In this document: in pieces, positions 46,306 through 55,497 of the stretch
Layout of the letters: the number at the start of each line of letters is the position of its first letter
How positions within the stretch are numbered: position 1 is the first letter of the stretch
Origin: Leptospira limi
GTDB lineage: Bacteria > Spirochaetota > Leptospiria > Leptospirales > Leptospiraceae
Length of the DNA stretch: 64,000 bases
Assembly (NCBI RefSeq): GCF_026151395.1
Contig: NZ_JAMQPV010000001.1
Coordinates: 1-64,000 of the forward strand
Direction: 5' to 3'
Made by a program: the position numbers and the translations under genes
The notes under the pieces: generated by a model
Told to the model about the DNA's origin: nothing
The model's database searches: none
The model's input: the letters and a program-made list of their open reading frames with translations, nothing else

Positions 46306-46791
46306 TTAAAGAATTGTTTGGGAAATTTTTTTTTCAAAACAAATGGCCGTTGGATCAGTGGTCCATTTTCCAAAGGCAGGGATTTCATAAAAACCATAGT
46401 TTTTATATAACGCAATTGCTTCTGGTTGCGGAGAACCTGCACGTAAAATCATGGAAGTATAGCCATCTTTTGCAGATTGTTTTTCCAACTCTACTAACAA
46501 AGATGATGCGACTTTCAATTTACGAAAACTGGGAAATACAAAAACGGAATCCAATTCACATTGTGTATCACTAAACTTGGTATAGGCGACAGATCCCATT
46601 ACCGCATTTGTTCCCAACTCTTCCGCTAAAAGGAATCTACCTCTGGGTGGTAAAAAATCAGAGAATACCATTGGATTTGGTGCCTGGAAGCCATATCGAT
46701 TTTGGATTTCTAACCAAAGTTGGTCCATACAAGATTGGGATTTTGAATCATGTGTGACTATCCATCGGAAGTTCATATTTGGTTTCTTCAT
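46306..46791 (-). CDS. GNAT family N-acetyltransferase
   Basis: The 161-residue protein (from ATG 46791) shows the GNAT pattern: VMGSVAYTKF, then ELDSVFVFPSFRKLKVASSLLVELEKQ, the acetyl-CoA binding loop, and ALYKNYGFYEIPAFG at the end. The open frame begins with TTG at 46797, which adds two residues; a third ATG at 46782 is possible. No Shine-Dalgarno is evident. Substrate unknown. It stands alone beside the GC-rich elements. Confidence 0.8.
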   Translation of the reverse strand: MKKPNMNFRWIVTHDSKSQSCMDQLWLEIQNRYGFQAPNPMVFSDFLPPRGRFLLAEELGTNAVMGSVAYTKFSDTQCELDSVFVFPSFRKLKVASSLLVELEKQSAKDGYTSMILRAGSPQPEAIALYKNYGFYEIPAFGKWTTDPTAICFEKKISQTIL

Positions 46792-46871
46792 TGCCAAAAG
46801 ATGAACTTTTAAAAATAGAAATTTGCAAATTCAATTTTTCGCTAGAGGAATTCGGCGGGTGGTGTAAGAGG

Positions 46872-46930
46872 GAGTCATTGGGTGGCGGGTGGACACACCC
46901 CACCCAATCAGGGCGGGGATACCTACATCC
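46872..46930 (+). repeat. GC-rich intergenic repeat, copy B
   Basis: This copy has the same block order as the inverted one at 12370-12431: a 16-base identity (46878-46893), then CCCCACCCA (46898-46906) and AGGGCGGGGA (46910-46919). It lies just past the terminator of the acyl-CoA dehydrogenase gene. Confidence 0.7.
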
Positions 46931-46945
46931 AACCTGTACCACCCC

Positions 46946-46973
46946 AAAAAAAAAGCCCCCATCACTGGAGGCT
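46946..46973 (-). terminator. Terminator of the acyl-CoA dehydrogenase gene
   Basis: On the minus strand AGCCTCCA pairs with TGGGGGCT (one mismatch) around a GTGA loop and is followed by nine T. Confidence 0.9.
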
Positions 46974-47003
46974 CCCTTTCAACAGAATTTCGGTTTGAAA
47001 CTC

Positions 47004-48170
47004 TTAGTCTTTTTTCGAAGCTGCTTCTTTGATTACGTAAGCTGCAATTTCGTTCTTTTGGATTTGAGTTGTTCCTTCGAAGATCGTGAGGATTTTTGAA
47101 TCTCTCATTAATTTCTCAACAGGATACTCTTTTGTGTATCCGTATCCACCAAAAATTTGAACTGCATCAGTTGCACACTGAACAGCACACTCAGATGCGT
47201 ATGCTTTTGCAATTGCAGAGTATTTTGGAAGGTTAGGGTCATTTGCGTCAGAAAGACGAGCTGCTTTGTAAGTGATTTCTCTTGCAGTTTCAACTTTGAT
47301 AGACATATCAGCTAACATGTGTTGTACTGCCTGGAAAGTTCCGATTTTCACACCGAACTGCTCTCTTTCACGAGCATAACGTGCTGCGTGGTCAAGTGCT
47401 GCTTGCGCCACACCCACACCCATTACTGCTACAAATGGACGAGAAGCATTCAATGTTTGGAGTGCGTAAACGAAACCGAGGTTTTCTTTTCCTACTAATT
47501 GTTCTTCGCTCACTTCACAATCTTCAAAAATAACTTGGTGTGTAGAAGATGCACGGATTCCGAGTTTATCTTCTTTTTTACCGACTGTAAGACCTTTTGT
47601 ATTACGTGGCACGTAGAAACAAGAAACTCCACGTGTTCCACGGTTTTTATCAGTATAAGCAAATACAGTAAAAGCTTGGGCATCAGATGCACCAGTGATC
47701 CATTGTTTTGCACCGTTGATGACCCATTTGTCACCTTTTTTCTCGGCACGAGTGGTCATTCCTGGAACGTCAGATCCAGCACCTGGTTCTGATAAACAGA
47801 AAGAAACTCCGAACTTACCTTCAGCGATGTCTGGAAGCCATTTGAGTTTTTGTTCGTGAGTAGCACCTTTTAGGATAGGAAGGATACCAAGACCAGTGTA
47901 AGCAAACCCTAGAGCGATTCCAAGGCATCCACGAGACAATTCCTCGATGGCTAAACACTGCTCAATGGCTCCAAGTCCCCATCCACCGTATTCTTCTGGA
48001 ATCACCAGACCGTTGATTCCAAGTTCGGAACGCATTTTATTGATGAGTTCAGTTGGGTGTTGGTTTTTTTCATCCCAGTGCAAGGCTACTTCATGCGGGA
48101 TTTCTTTTTTGACGAAGTTACGAACTAAATCTCTGATTTCAAGTTGTTGCTCTGTGAATTGGCTATACAT
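47004..48170 (-). CDS. Acyl-CoA dehydrogenase
   Basis: This FAD enzyme introduces the first double bond in fatty-acid or branched-chain acyl-CoA breakdown. At 388 residues it is of standard length. Family marks are CLSEPGAGSDVPGM, QWITGASDAQAFTVFA, YAREREQFGVKIGTFQAVQH and FGGYGYTKEYPVEKLMRD. The catalytic Glu lies in IFEGTTQIQ (about 365), the position used by short- and medium-chain enzymes. AAGGA precedes the ATG. Chain-length preference is unknown. The gene has its own terminator. Confidence 0.93.
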   Translation of the reverse strand: MYSQFTEQQLEIRDLVRNFVKKEIPHEVALHWDEKNQHPTELINKMRSELGINGLVIPEEYGGWGLGAIEQCLAIEELSRGCLGIALGFAYTGLGILPILKGATHEQKLKWLPDIAEGKFGVSFCLSEPGAGSDVPGMTTRAEKKGDKWVINGAKQWITGASDAQAFTVFAYTDKNRGTRGVSCFYVPRNTKGLTVGKKEDKLGIRASSTHQVIFEDCEVSEEQLVGKENLGFVYALQTLNASRPFVAVMGVGVAQAALDHAARYAREREQFGVKIGTFQAVQHMLADMSIKVETAREITYKAARLSDANDPNLPKYSAIAKAYASECAVQCATDAVQIFGGYGYTKEYPVEKLMRDSKILTIFEGTTQIQKNEIAAYVIKEAASKKD

Positions 48171-48289
48171 TCCGGGATGTTCCTTCTAAGAATGGGGTAT
48201 TTACTACCTTTTTTCGTACGACCCTTCCTGTGCCAAGGGTTTTTCTCTCTTTACAAGAAAGCAAATACACTGTAAAATTTTCCATTTGT

Positions 48290-49300
48290 ATGGCTAAATC
48301 GTGTTCTTTATTCCACAACCTGAGACAGATCACTTCTGTTCTCCTTATCACAATAACCTTTGCGATTGTTTCTTGCGCAGGACGACCCAATTACCAACCG
48401 AAAGCAAACTTAAGTTATGCGAACTTTGAGGTATACTTCCAAGAAAAGTTAAACGAAAGTAAACGCAAAAACCATAGACCTGGAAACGAAGAACGTTATA
48501 TCAGTTTTGGGAAAAAAACTCCTCTCGCATTTTTATACATCCATGGATTTGGTGCGTCTCGTGCAGAAGGTGAGGAGGTAATGGAAAAATTGGCAAAAAA
48601 GTATAAGGCCAACACTTACTTACTCAGGCTACCAGGTCATGGAACAAATAAAGAAGACCAAAGAGACCAAAATTTTAATAACTACTTGGATGCATCACGT
48701 GAAGCATTGTATATGATGCAATCACAAGGAGACAAAGTAATTGTGTTTGGAAGTTCTATGGGAGGACTACTTGCGACATGGCTTGCATCCGAATACCCTG
48801 AAGAAGTGGATGGACTTGTACTTGCCAATCCCTTTTATGCACCTGTGGATGGAAGTTTGAATATTCTTAATTATCCAGGTGGACTTAGTTTCATCCATTT
48901 ACTCAAAGGAAAAGTAAGAGCTTCATCACATAACAATCCAAAAGTGCTTCCTGAAAGAAACAACTATTGGTATCCGGAACAATACTTTGCTGCACTTGTG
49001 GGAGTAAATGATCTCAAAAACTATGCAGCAGTTCCAGATGTATATCGAAAGGTGACTTCTCCCGCTTTATTATTATATTATTACAAAAATGAAAAAGAAC
49101 AAGATCCAACAGCAAGTGTTCCCAAAATGTTGGAAGGTTATGCCAACTTTGGCTTAGATAAAACACCAAATCCACTCAATAAAAAAGTCGCAGTCGAAAA
49201 CGGAATGCATGTCCTTATGTCTAAATGGGTGATCACTGATAAAGTGTTTATCGAATCACAAATAGATGTTTGGTTAAAAGAATTACTGAAAACTAAATAA
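48290..49300 (+). CDS. Alpha/beta hydrolase lipoprotein
   Basis: From the ATG at 48290 the protein has 336 residues, with a signal peptide ending in FAIVSC. The hydrolase fold shows LYIHGFGASRAEGEE (oxyanion region), FGSSMGGLLATWLA (nucleophile Ser in GxSxG), and a His in ENGMHVLMS near the C-terminus. It resembles carboxylesterases and monoacylglycerol lipases. The membrane anchor suggests action on lipids or esters outside the cytoplasm. The open frame begins at 48230, but those 20 residues precede the signal peptide. Confidence 0.8.
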   Translation: MAKSCSLFHNLRQITSVLLITITFAIVSCAGRPNYQPKANLSYANFEVYFQEKLNESKRKNHRPGNEERYISFGKKTPLAFLYIHGFGASRAEGEEVMEKLAKKYKANTYLLRLPGHGTNKEDQRDQNFNNYLDASREALYMMQSQGDKVIVFGSSMGGLLATWLASEYPEEVDGLVLANPFYAPVDGSLNILNYPGGLSFIHLLKGKVRASSHNNPKVLPERNNYWYPEQYFAALVGVNDLKNYAAVPDVYRKVTSPALLLYYYKNEKEQDPTASVPKMLEGYANFGLDKTPNPLNKKVAVENGMHVLMSKWVITDKVFIESQIDVWLKELLKTK

Positions 49301-49317
49301 GTTAAATAACTTTTTTT
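49299..49317 (+). terminator. Weak terminator after the hydrolase gene
   Basis: AAGTT pairs with AACTT around a four-base loop and is followed by a run of T (49311-49317). The stem is only five pairs long. Confidence 0.35.
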
Positions 49318-49354
49318 GATGTAGATCGCGAAACAAGATTTGAAGGAGTTTCCC

Positions 49355-50059
49355 ATGAACCAGAGTAAAGAAAAAATTGCACTTGTGACAGGTGCCAACA
49401 GAGGGATTGGGAAACAAGTTTCCATTGATTTGGCAAAACAAGGAATTTATGTTCTCATTGCTTCCAGAAATGTTTCTGATGCAGAAGATACTTTAAAACA
49501 AGTAAAATCCTTTGGCAAAGGAGAGATCATCTCTCTCGATGTTTCCAAAGAACAGAGTATCAATGAAGTTCACGATATCATTACCGGAAGTTTTGGTCGT
49601 CTGGATATTTTAGTTAACAATGCAGGGATCTTTACAGACCCAGGTTCCTTTTTTGAAACCACTTCGGAAGACTTACACCGCACCTTAATGGTAAATCTAT
49701 TTGGTCCATTTCGGCTGATCCAAGTTTTTTTACCGATGATGGTCCAAAACAATTACGGTCGTATAGTCAATGTTAGCTCTGGGATGGGACAACTTTCTGA
49801 TATGGGTGGTGGTTATCCAGCGTATAGAATTTCCAAAACGGCCATCAATGCTTTGACAAACCTTTCCAGTACAGAAGGTGTTGGAAAAAATATCAAAATC
49901 AATTCCGTTTGCCCTGGTTGGGTGAAAACCGATATGGGTGGGACAAATGCAACTAGGCCAGTGGAAAAAGGTGCTGAAACCATAGTATGGGCAGCGACCC
50001 TACCCGATGGTGGACCCACAGGGAAATTCTTTCGTGATAAAAAAGAGATCCCTTGGTAA
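49355..50059 (+). CDS. Short-chain dehydrogenase/reductase
   Basis: This classical SDR has 234 residues from the ATG at 49355, which has AAGGAG six bases upstream. The cofactor loop is TGANRGIGK, then ILVNNAGIF, the catalytic Ser in NVSSGMGQ and YxxxK in YPAYRISKTA. The enzyme probably reduces carbonyls with NADPH; plant carbonyl reductases are similar in pattern. It is a single-gene unit closed by a good terminator. Confidence 0.88.
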   Translation: MNQSKEKIALVTGANRGIGKQVSIDLAKQGIYVLIASRNVSDAEDTLKQVKSFGKGEIISLDVSKEQSINEVHDIITGSFGRLDILVNNAGIFTDPGSFFETTSEDLHRTLMVNLFGPFRLIQVFLPMMVQNNYGRIVNVSSGMGQLSDMGGGYPAYRISKTAINALTNLSSTEGVGKNIKINSVCPGWVKTDMGGTNATRPVEKGAETIVWAATLPDGGPTGKFFRDKKEIPW

Positions 50060-50062
50060 AAT

Positions 50063-50093
50063 CAAACCAAGGGATTCCCAATGCCTTGGTTTT
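50063..50093 (+). terminator. Terminator of the SDR gene
   Basis: A perfect nine-pair stem (AAACCAAGG with CCTTGGTTT) around an 11-base loop ends in five T in total. Confidence 0.75.
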
Positions 50094-50112
50094 TAGTAAT
50101 AAAAGTTTTTCC

Positions 50113-50628
50113 CTACGTAATTGTTGCGAGGTATTTGTCCAACTCCAAATAACATTCTGCCATCCCATCTGCGGCACCCGATTCCACCATCATTTTACAA
50201 ATGTCAGGTGAAGCGTATCGACAGACATGTGTCATCAGAGTTCGTTTTCCTTCTGTTGTGAATGTGCGTGATTCGAAAGTGGCATTTGGATCTTCCGGAG
50301 CATTTGCATCAAATGTTGCCATATCCATAATGTAATTTTCTGTGTTGGCGAGGGTTTCTGGAACAACAACTTCGCGAAAGGTTCCATACACACCTGATTT
50401 ATTTCCTTTCTCATCTGCATAAAGATAAAGGTATTTCCCACCAACTCTTAGGTCTTGTTCACAAGTATCGAGGACCATACCTTCTGGTCCAATGAGCCAT
50501 TTTTTCATTAACTCAGGTTTGGTGTGACACTCAAATACCAATTCCCTAGGTGCATCGAAATACCTTTGGAAAACAACCTCATTGTCACCTTTCCGAATCA
50601 TCTTCACTTCATTTTGTTTTGAATTCAT
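50113..50628 (-). CDS. SRPBCC/AHSA1-domain protein
   Basis: The 171-residue protein has an AHSA1-type (activator of Hsp90 homologue) lipid-binding fold: VFQRYFDAPRELVFECHTKPELMKKWLIGPEG, then YLYADEKGNKSGVYGTFREVV. Start codon ATG at 50628 overlaps the stop of the ArsR-type gene (ATGA). The pair regulator-SRPBCC is common in bacteria; the SRPBCC ligand is not known. An open frame to 50730 is an overlap artefact. Confidence 0.85.
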   Translation of the reverse strand: MNSKQNEVKMIRKGDNEVVFQRYFDAPRELVFECHTKPELMKKWLIGPEGMVLDTCEQDLRVGGKYLYLYADEKGNKSGVYGTFREVVVPETLANTENYIMDMATFDANAPEDPNATFESRTFTTEGKRTLMTHVCRYASPDICKMMVESGAADGMAECYLELDKYLATIT

Positions 50629-50969
50629 TTTTTCTTCACCCCTTTTGGTTGTATTCTTTGTAATTCGTCTAATAACCCGTCGAGTGCCTGGTACCGTGTT
50701 TCCCACATTTGTCGGTATTTCTCCATCCAATCCACAGCTTCTTTGAGAGGGGCAGTTTGTAACCTACGTGGCCTTTCCTGAGCCCTTCTTGTTGTTGTAA
50801 TGAGTCCAGCTTCTTCTAATATCTTAAGGTGTTTCGAAATGGCTGGTTGGCTCATTTGAAACGGCTTCGTAAGTTCCATCACCGTTAGGTCTTTTTTTGC
50901 CAGATGCATCAAAATGGCCCTTCTTGTGGGGTCAGCCAGTGCGGAAAATGTTGCGTCCAGAGTTTGCAT
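50625..50969 (-). CDS. ArsR-family transcriptional regulator
   Basis: The 114-residue winged-helix protein starts MQTLDATFSALADPTRRAIL and has the recognition helix MSQPAISKHLKILEEAGL. It has no Cys pair in the metal-binding position, so it is probably not a metal sensor. It is translationally coupled to the SRPBCC gene and likely represses both. Confidence 0.88.
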   Translation of the reverse strand: MQTLDATFSALADPTRRAILMHLAKKDLTVMELTKPFQMSQPAISKHLKILEEAGLITTTRRAQERPRRLQTAPLKEAVDWMEKYRQMWETRYQALDGLLDELQRIQPKGVKKK

Positions 50970-51112
50970 ATCTAATTAGTTATATAAATATTTGGTTATA
51001 TATTACTTAAATGTCAAACTCCTTTTTAAAGAGAAAATGAAAAAATTGACGATCTTAAAATATTTGTTTCGATTCAGTGACTCAGAAATTTTGTTTTTCG
51101 AATCAAATGGGT

Positions 51113-52015
51113 TTAAGCTACTTCTTTACCTCTTGCCACTTCCAAAATGGCAAACCAATCCACTCGCGTTAATGGATAAGAAAAACATGCTGCTGCAGAT
51201 TTGATACGTTCCAAATCATTGGTTCCTAAAATGGGGACAAGTCCTGCAGGGTGATTCAAAAACCATGAATATACAATTTGGTCGATACTTGCACCTAATC
51301 GTTTTGCAATTTCCTGTATTTTGTTTGAGGTTTTGATTTCCGTTTCCGTTTGCGGTGAGAATACCTTTCCACCAGCGGTAGGAGACCATACCATAGGATG
51401 GATGCCAGATTCAATCATTTGGTCAAAGGTTCCATCAAACATAGGTTCAGTGTAAAATAGATGAAACTCCACCTGGTTTGTGAAAAGAGGACGTTTGCAT
51501 TTTGATTGGACCATTTGGAATTGTGTAGGAGTAAAATTAGAAACTCCAAAATGTTTGACCTTACCTTCTAGAACCAGAGAATCAAAAACTTCTGCCATTT
51601 CAGTTGGATCCATAAGTGGGTCGGGTCTGTGAATGAGCACCACATCCAAAGAATCAACTTGCAGCTTCCGCAAAGATCGTTCCACCGAATATCGTATATG
51701 TTCTTTCGATGTATTATAATGTTTGGTTGGATATTTGGCACCTGGAACTTGTATCCCACATTTTGTAATGATTTTGATTTTATTCTTTAAGTCTGGGTGT
51801 TTCTTTAATACTTTTCCAAAACGTTCTTCATTTTCAAAATCTCCATAAATATCTGCATGGTCGAATGTATCGATCCCAAGTTCCAAACATAAATTGATTT
51901 TTTCATAAATTCGATCTTCACCAAACCCATGCTTGTCTTCATGTAACCTCCAAATCCCATATACCAAACGAGAAATGGATAAATTATGTTTGGGAAAATT
52001 AATTTGCGGAACCAT
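51113..52015 (-). CDS. Aldo/keto reductase
   Basis: This NADPH-dependent oxidoreductase of 300 residues has the tetrad Asp52, Tyr57, Lys85 and His129 in FDHADIYG, ITKCG and VVLIHRPD. The later part includes GKVKHFGVSNFTPTQF and VPILGTNDLERI. It resembles the YdhF-type subgroup. Its start overlaps the stop of the upstream monooxygenase gene by one base (TAATG), so the two are translated together. Confidence 0.9.
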   Translation of the reverse strand: MVPQINFPKHNLSISRLVYGIWRLHEDKHGFGEDRIYEKINLCLELGIDTFDHADIYGDFENEERFGKVLKKHPDLKNKIKIITKCGIQVPGAKYPTKHYNTSKEHIRYSVERSLRKLQVDSLDVVLIHRPDPLMDPTEMAEVFDSLVLEGKVKHFGVSNFTPTQFQMVQSKCKRPLFTNQVEFHLFYTEPMFDGTFDQMIESGIHPMVWSPTAGGKVFSPQTETEIKTSNKIQEIAKRLGASIDQIVYSWFLNHPAGLVPILGTNDLERIKSAAACFSYPLTRVDWFAILEVARGKEVA

Positions 52016-53178
52016 TATTTTCTTTCTCCTGTTGTCAGAGGTGTGACAGGAATACCCTTGGGTTTCCTTCCTTGTGCTTCTGCAAAATTCACTGTTTTTA
52101 ATTTTGGTAACACTTTGTTCGCGAATAGTTTTGATTCCTCAATGAGCGGATAACCGGAAAAAATAAATGCGCGAATTCCCATCTGGATGTACCTTTGGAT
52201 TTTTTCATACACCTGTTCAGGTGTTCCGACAATCGCAGAACCACAACCAGATCGTGCAAGTCCTATCCCTGACCAAATCATAGGTTCGATGAACAAATCA
52301 GAATCTGCAGACTTACGTAATTCATCTTGACGTAAAACACCTGCGGAATTTGAATCAAGTGCTCTATGTTTGATATCATTAGCTCTTTCAATATCAATTT
52401 TTGATAACAAACGTTTTGCGGCGTCTTTTGCTTCCTTTTCAGTGTCTCTGACAATCAAATGGATCCGTAGACCAAAATCAATTTTGCGCCCGAAACTATC
52501 TGCACGCTCACTTAAGTCTTTCATCGTTTCAGCGAGTTTCTCTTCCGTTTCAGGCCACATCAAAAACACATCACAAAACTCAGCACATAATGCTCGTGCA
52601 TCTTCTGAAATCCCACCAAAGTAAAGTAAGGGACCACCATTTGTTTGGTATGACTTCACTGGATCTGCCGTTAAATCCAATTGGTAATGTTTTCCCTGAA
52701 AGTTGATGTGATCCCGTGTCCAACCTTGTTGTAAGATTTGGATCACTTCCTTTGAGATTTCATATCTCGTTTTGGAATCACGGACTGTTCCAGGTAAATC
52801 AGAAGAGATGATATTGATGTTGAGCCTTCCTTTTAGCATATGATCCAAAGTGGAGAGGGTTCTTGCAAGCATGGGAGGATGGATTTCTCCACACCGAATC
52901 GCCGTTAGGAGAGAAATTTGTTTTGTAAACTGAGATGCTGCAGCAGCAAATGTTAAAGTATCTTGTCCTGTTTGGTAAGAAGAAGGTAATAGAATATTTT
53001 GATACCCCAACTCATCTGCTATGCGGATGATGTCGGCACAATGTTCGAAACTCGAACGTAAGTTCCCATCTGGAACTCCTAAAAATTCATAATCTCCATT
53101 GCATAGGTCACAAAACCAGGCAACTTCCACAGACGTGTCTTCGGATCGAATGGCGGGTGCTTTGGGAATCGGATTCAT
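52015..53178 (-). CDS. LLM-class flavin monooxygenase, SsuD-like
   Basis: From ATG 53178 the protein has 387 residues and resembles alkanesulfonate monooxygenase Ssu[58 protein letters not shown] and [13 protein letters not shown]. These enzymes use FMNH2 and oxygen to remove sulfite from alkanesulfonates. No SsuE-type reductase or transporter is adjacent. A TTG at 53205 would add nine residues. It is coupled to the aldo/keto reductase. Confidence 0.85.
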   Translation of the reverse strand: MNPIPKAPAIRSEDTSVEVAWFCDLCNGDYEFLGVPDGNLRSSFEHCADIIRIADELGYQNILLPSSYQTGQDTLTFAAAASQFTKQISLLTAIRCGEIHPPMLARTLSTLDHMLKGRLNINIISSDLPGTVRDSKTRYEISKEVIQILQQGWTRDHINFQGKHYQLDLTADPVKSYQTNGGPLLYFGGISEDARALCAEFCDVFLMWPETEEKLAETMKDLSERADSFGRKIDFGLRIHLIVRDTEKEAKDAAKRLLSKIDIERANDIKHRALDSNSAGVLRQDELRKSADSDLFIEPMIWSGIGLARSGCGSAIVGTPEQVYEKIQRYIQMGIRAFIFSGYPLIEESKLFANKVLPKLKTVNFAEAQGRKPKGIPVTPLTTGERK

Positions 53179-53287
53179 TGTTGCCAATAGAAACCGAGAT
53201 ACCAAGAAACGACAAGAGGGATTTCAAAAAATCTATCGCTTGCTTTATTTTTAGAAAAAATCGATTCTGGCGGTTCCATTCCTGACA

Positions 53288-55129
53288 ATGATCACAACAA
53301 TTGATATCCTTTTCTTTGGGTTTACCTTCCTACTTGTGCTTGGGATAGGAATGGTTGCAGGTAGAAAAGAATCCTCATCAAAGGACTATTTCCTTGGAGG
53401 AAGAAGCCTTCCCTGGTGGGGAATTGCGGGTTCTCTCTTTGGCACGAATATTTCGGCAAACCATTTGGTAGGAATGCTAGGCATCGGTTTTTCAGTGGGG
53501 TTTGCACAAAGTCATTATGAATTCGGATCCATTCCAGCAATTGTACTTTTGGCATTTGTATTTTTACCTCTATTCCGAAGAAAAAAGTTTTTTACTCTCT
53601 CCCAATTTTTACAGGAAAAGTTTGGAAAAGAAACAGCAAAAATATACTCCGCTATCTCGCTGATTCTCATTACCATCCAACTGACTGGAGCCTTGTACAT
53701 CGGAGCACGTAGTTTTTTACCATTTTTGCAAAACCTTGGTATGTCGGTTACTTACACGGAACTTGTCATTTGGATTGCATTTACTTCTACCATCTACACT
53801 TGGTTTGGTGGATTAAAATCAGTAGTATACACAGATGTGATCCAAACCTTTTTAATTTTAGCATCGGGTCTTGTACTCGCCTATCTTTCGATTACAAGAC
53901 CCGAAGTTGGTGGGTTACTTGAGCTTTTTACAAAAGAAGAAAGTAGAATGGACGGACTGAGTAAAATGAATTTGTACTTACCTCCAAACCACCCTACTCT
54001 TCCTTGGACGGGAGCGCTGAGTGGGTTATTTTTATTACATACATTTTATTGGAATACAAATCAATATGTCGTACAAAGAACATTAGGAGGAAAATCGCTA
54101 AGGGAAGCACGTTATGGGATTTTAGTCGGTGGACTATTAAAACTCACCGTCCCTTTTTTTTCGATCTTAACCGGGATTGCTGCGTATCAAATTTGGTCTT
54201 CCCTTGGGGAAACGACAAATATAGCTCCTGATGAAGCTTTTTCCAAATTAGTTGTATTAGTTGTTCCTGTTGGTTACGGACTCATTGGAGTCATCCTGGC
54301 GGGATTATTAGGAGCAATCTTTTCAAGTATTGATTCCATGTTACATTCAGCGGCTACATTATTCACCATTGATTTTTACAAACCACTCTTTGAAAAAAAA
54401 GGAGAATCACTTTCTGATGAAAGACAAATGAAATCGGGTAGAATGTTTCTTTTATTATTTTCTTTTTTGGTAACAGTGTTTGCAATCGTTCTCATTGATC
54501 CCAATTCTAAGAAAAATTTCTTTATTGAGTTATCCAATCAAAGTTCTCACTTCACACCAGCTCTACTGGTTGTTTTTTTACTTGGAATTTTTAATGTTAA
54601 AATCAACACCAAAGCAATCTGCGGGACAATCCTTCTCACTCCTTTCCTTTCCCTATTAAGCCCCTATCTATATACAAACTATGCACCTGATTTCATTAAA
54701 CTCACATTTGGCGAAGAATTAAATTTTTTACACCGAGTCTTTCTGATCTTTCACTTTGCCTTTTTTGTCTTAGCATTGGCCGCATTCCTCCAATACAAAA
54801 AGAATCCAAAGGACAATTCACTCCAAGGACTGATTCAATTCAATCCATTCAACCAAAACCCACAAAAACAAAATCAACATTTCTTTTTGATTAGTCTTTC
54901 CGTCTTTTCCATCCTATTTTTTCTCATTATTTTTTTTCGTGTCCAATTCGCTAATTCAAAATTCCTGATCGCGGTATTGGGATTTTTACTATTTATCCTC
55001 TCTTCTTTGATACTTACCTATCGCAAAAAATCAAAGAAACAAACCCTTATTTCTGTATTTCGCAAACGAGATGAATGGTTGTATGGAATTTTATTAGGTT
55101 TCACATTCTTCTTTTATTTATGGTTTTAG
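53288..55129 (+). CDS. Sodium:solute symporter (SSS family)
   Basis: The 613-residue protein has about 14 hydrophobic segments. Family marks are KDYFLGGRSLPWWGIAGSLFG, NISANHLVGMLGIGFSVG and TWFGGLKSVVYTDVIQTF, and the conserved GLLGAIFSSIDSMLHSAATLFTIDFY of the core. The form is close to the SGLT-like (sugar or inositol) branch. The last 120 residues form extra helices and a basic tail. Substrate unknown. No Shine-Dalgarno is plain. Confidence 0.88.
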   Translation: MITTIDILFFGFTFLLVLGIGMVAGRKESSSKDYFLGGRSLPWWGIAGSLFGTNISANHLVGMLGIGFSVGFAQSHYEFGSIPAIVLLAFVFLPLFRRKKFFTLSQFLQEKFGKETAKIYSAISLILITIQLTGALYIGARSFLPFLQNLGMSVTYTELVIWIAFTSTIYTWFGGLKSVVYTDVIQTFLILASGLVLAYLSITRPEVGGLLELFTKEESRMDGLSKMNLYLPPNHPTLPWTGALSGLFLLHTFYWNTNQYVVQRTLGGKSLREARYGILVGGLLKLTVPFFSILTGIAAYQIWSSLGETTNIAPDEAFSKLVVLVVPVGYGLIGVILAGLLGAIFSSIDSMLHSAATLFTIDFYKPLFEKKGESLSDERQMKSGRMFLLLFSFLVTVFAIVLIDPNSKKNFFIELSNQSSHFTPALLVVFLLGIFNVKINTKAICGTILLTPFLSLLSPYLYTNYAPDFIKLTFGEELNFLHRVFLIFHFAFFVLALAAFLQYKKNPKDNSLQGLIQFNPFNQNPQKQNQHFFLISLSVFSILFFLIIFFRVQFANSKFLIAVLGFLLFILSSLILTYRKKSKKQTLISVFRKRDEWLYGILLGFTFFFYLWF

Positions 55130-55244
55130 AAAAAATAATCTAACAGCTGCAAGTAAAATACATTAGTATTTGAAAAATAGCATTCAAAGATGTGCCCATC
55201 TACTTTAGTTTGAGCATCTGGATAGACTGGAACATAATTTACGA

Positions 55245-55385
55245 TTGACTACATTCCAAAACAAAACGGTTCTTTGCCCTTCTTGTAACCACCCGATCCC
55301 TGCCAAAAAATATGGAAGATTCCATTGTAACGTCGTCCAAACCAATTTTTTCTTTGATCGAAAAGGTAAAAAATTCCTTCCATAA
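55245..55385 (+). CDS. Candidate 46-residue zinc-ribbon microprotein
   Basis: The gap 55130-55497 holds a short open frame starting with TTG at 55245. It encodes TVLCPSCNHPIPAKKYGRF, then HCNVVQTNFFFDRKGKK, the pattern of a zinc ribbon with CPSC and a second site FHC-N-V-V, where a Cys would be expected at the last V. The frame is open upstream to about 55209. No good ribosome-binding site is seen. It may be a real small gene, or a degraded one. Confidence 0.4.
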   Translation: MTTFQNKTVLCPSCNHPIPAKKYGRFHCNVVQTNFFFDRKGKKFLP

Positions 55386-55497
55386 CTGCAAAAAATTGGG
55401 AACACCACCTAGATTTCTTGTTCTATTATTTTTTTTACATCGACAATTACTTAGTGTTTCAGTAAAATTCTCCCTTACCATTCATGGAGACTAAAGA

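Noticed and set aside
50629..50730. N-terminal extension of the SRPBCC protein
   Set aside because: It lies inside the upstream ArsR-type gene; the ATGA overlap at 50625-50628 marks the true start.
55239..55481. 80-residue minus-strand frame in the gap before the secreted protein
   Set aside because: It is the complement of the zinc-ribbon frame; no ribosome-binding site or recognisable pattern.
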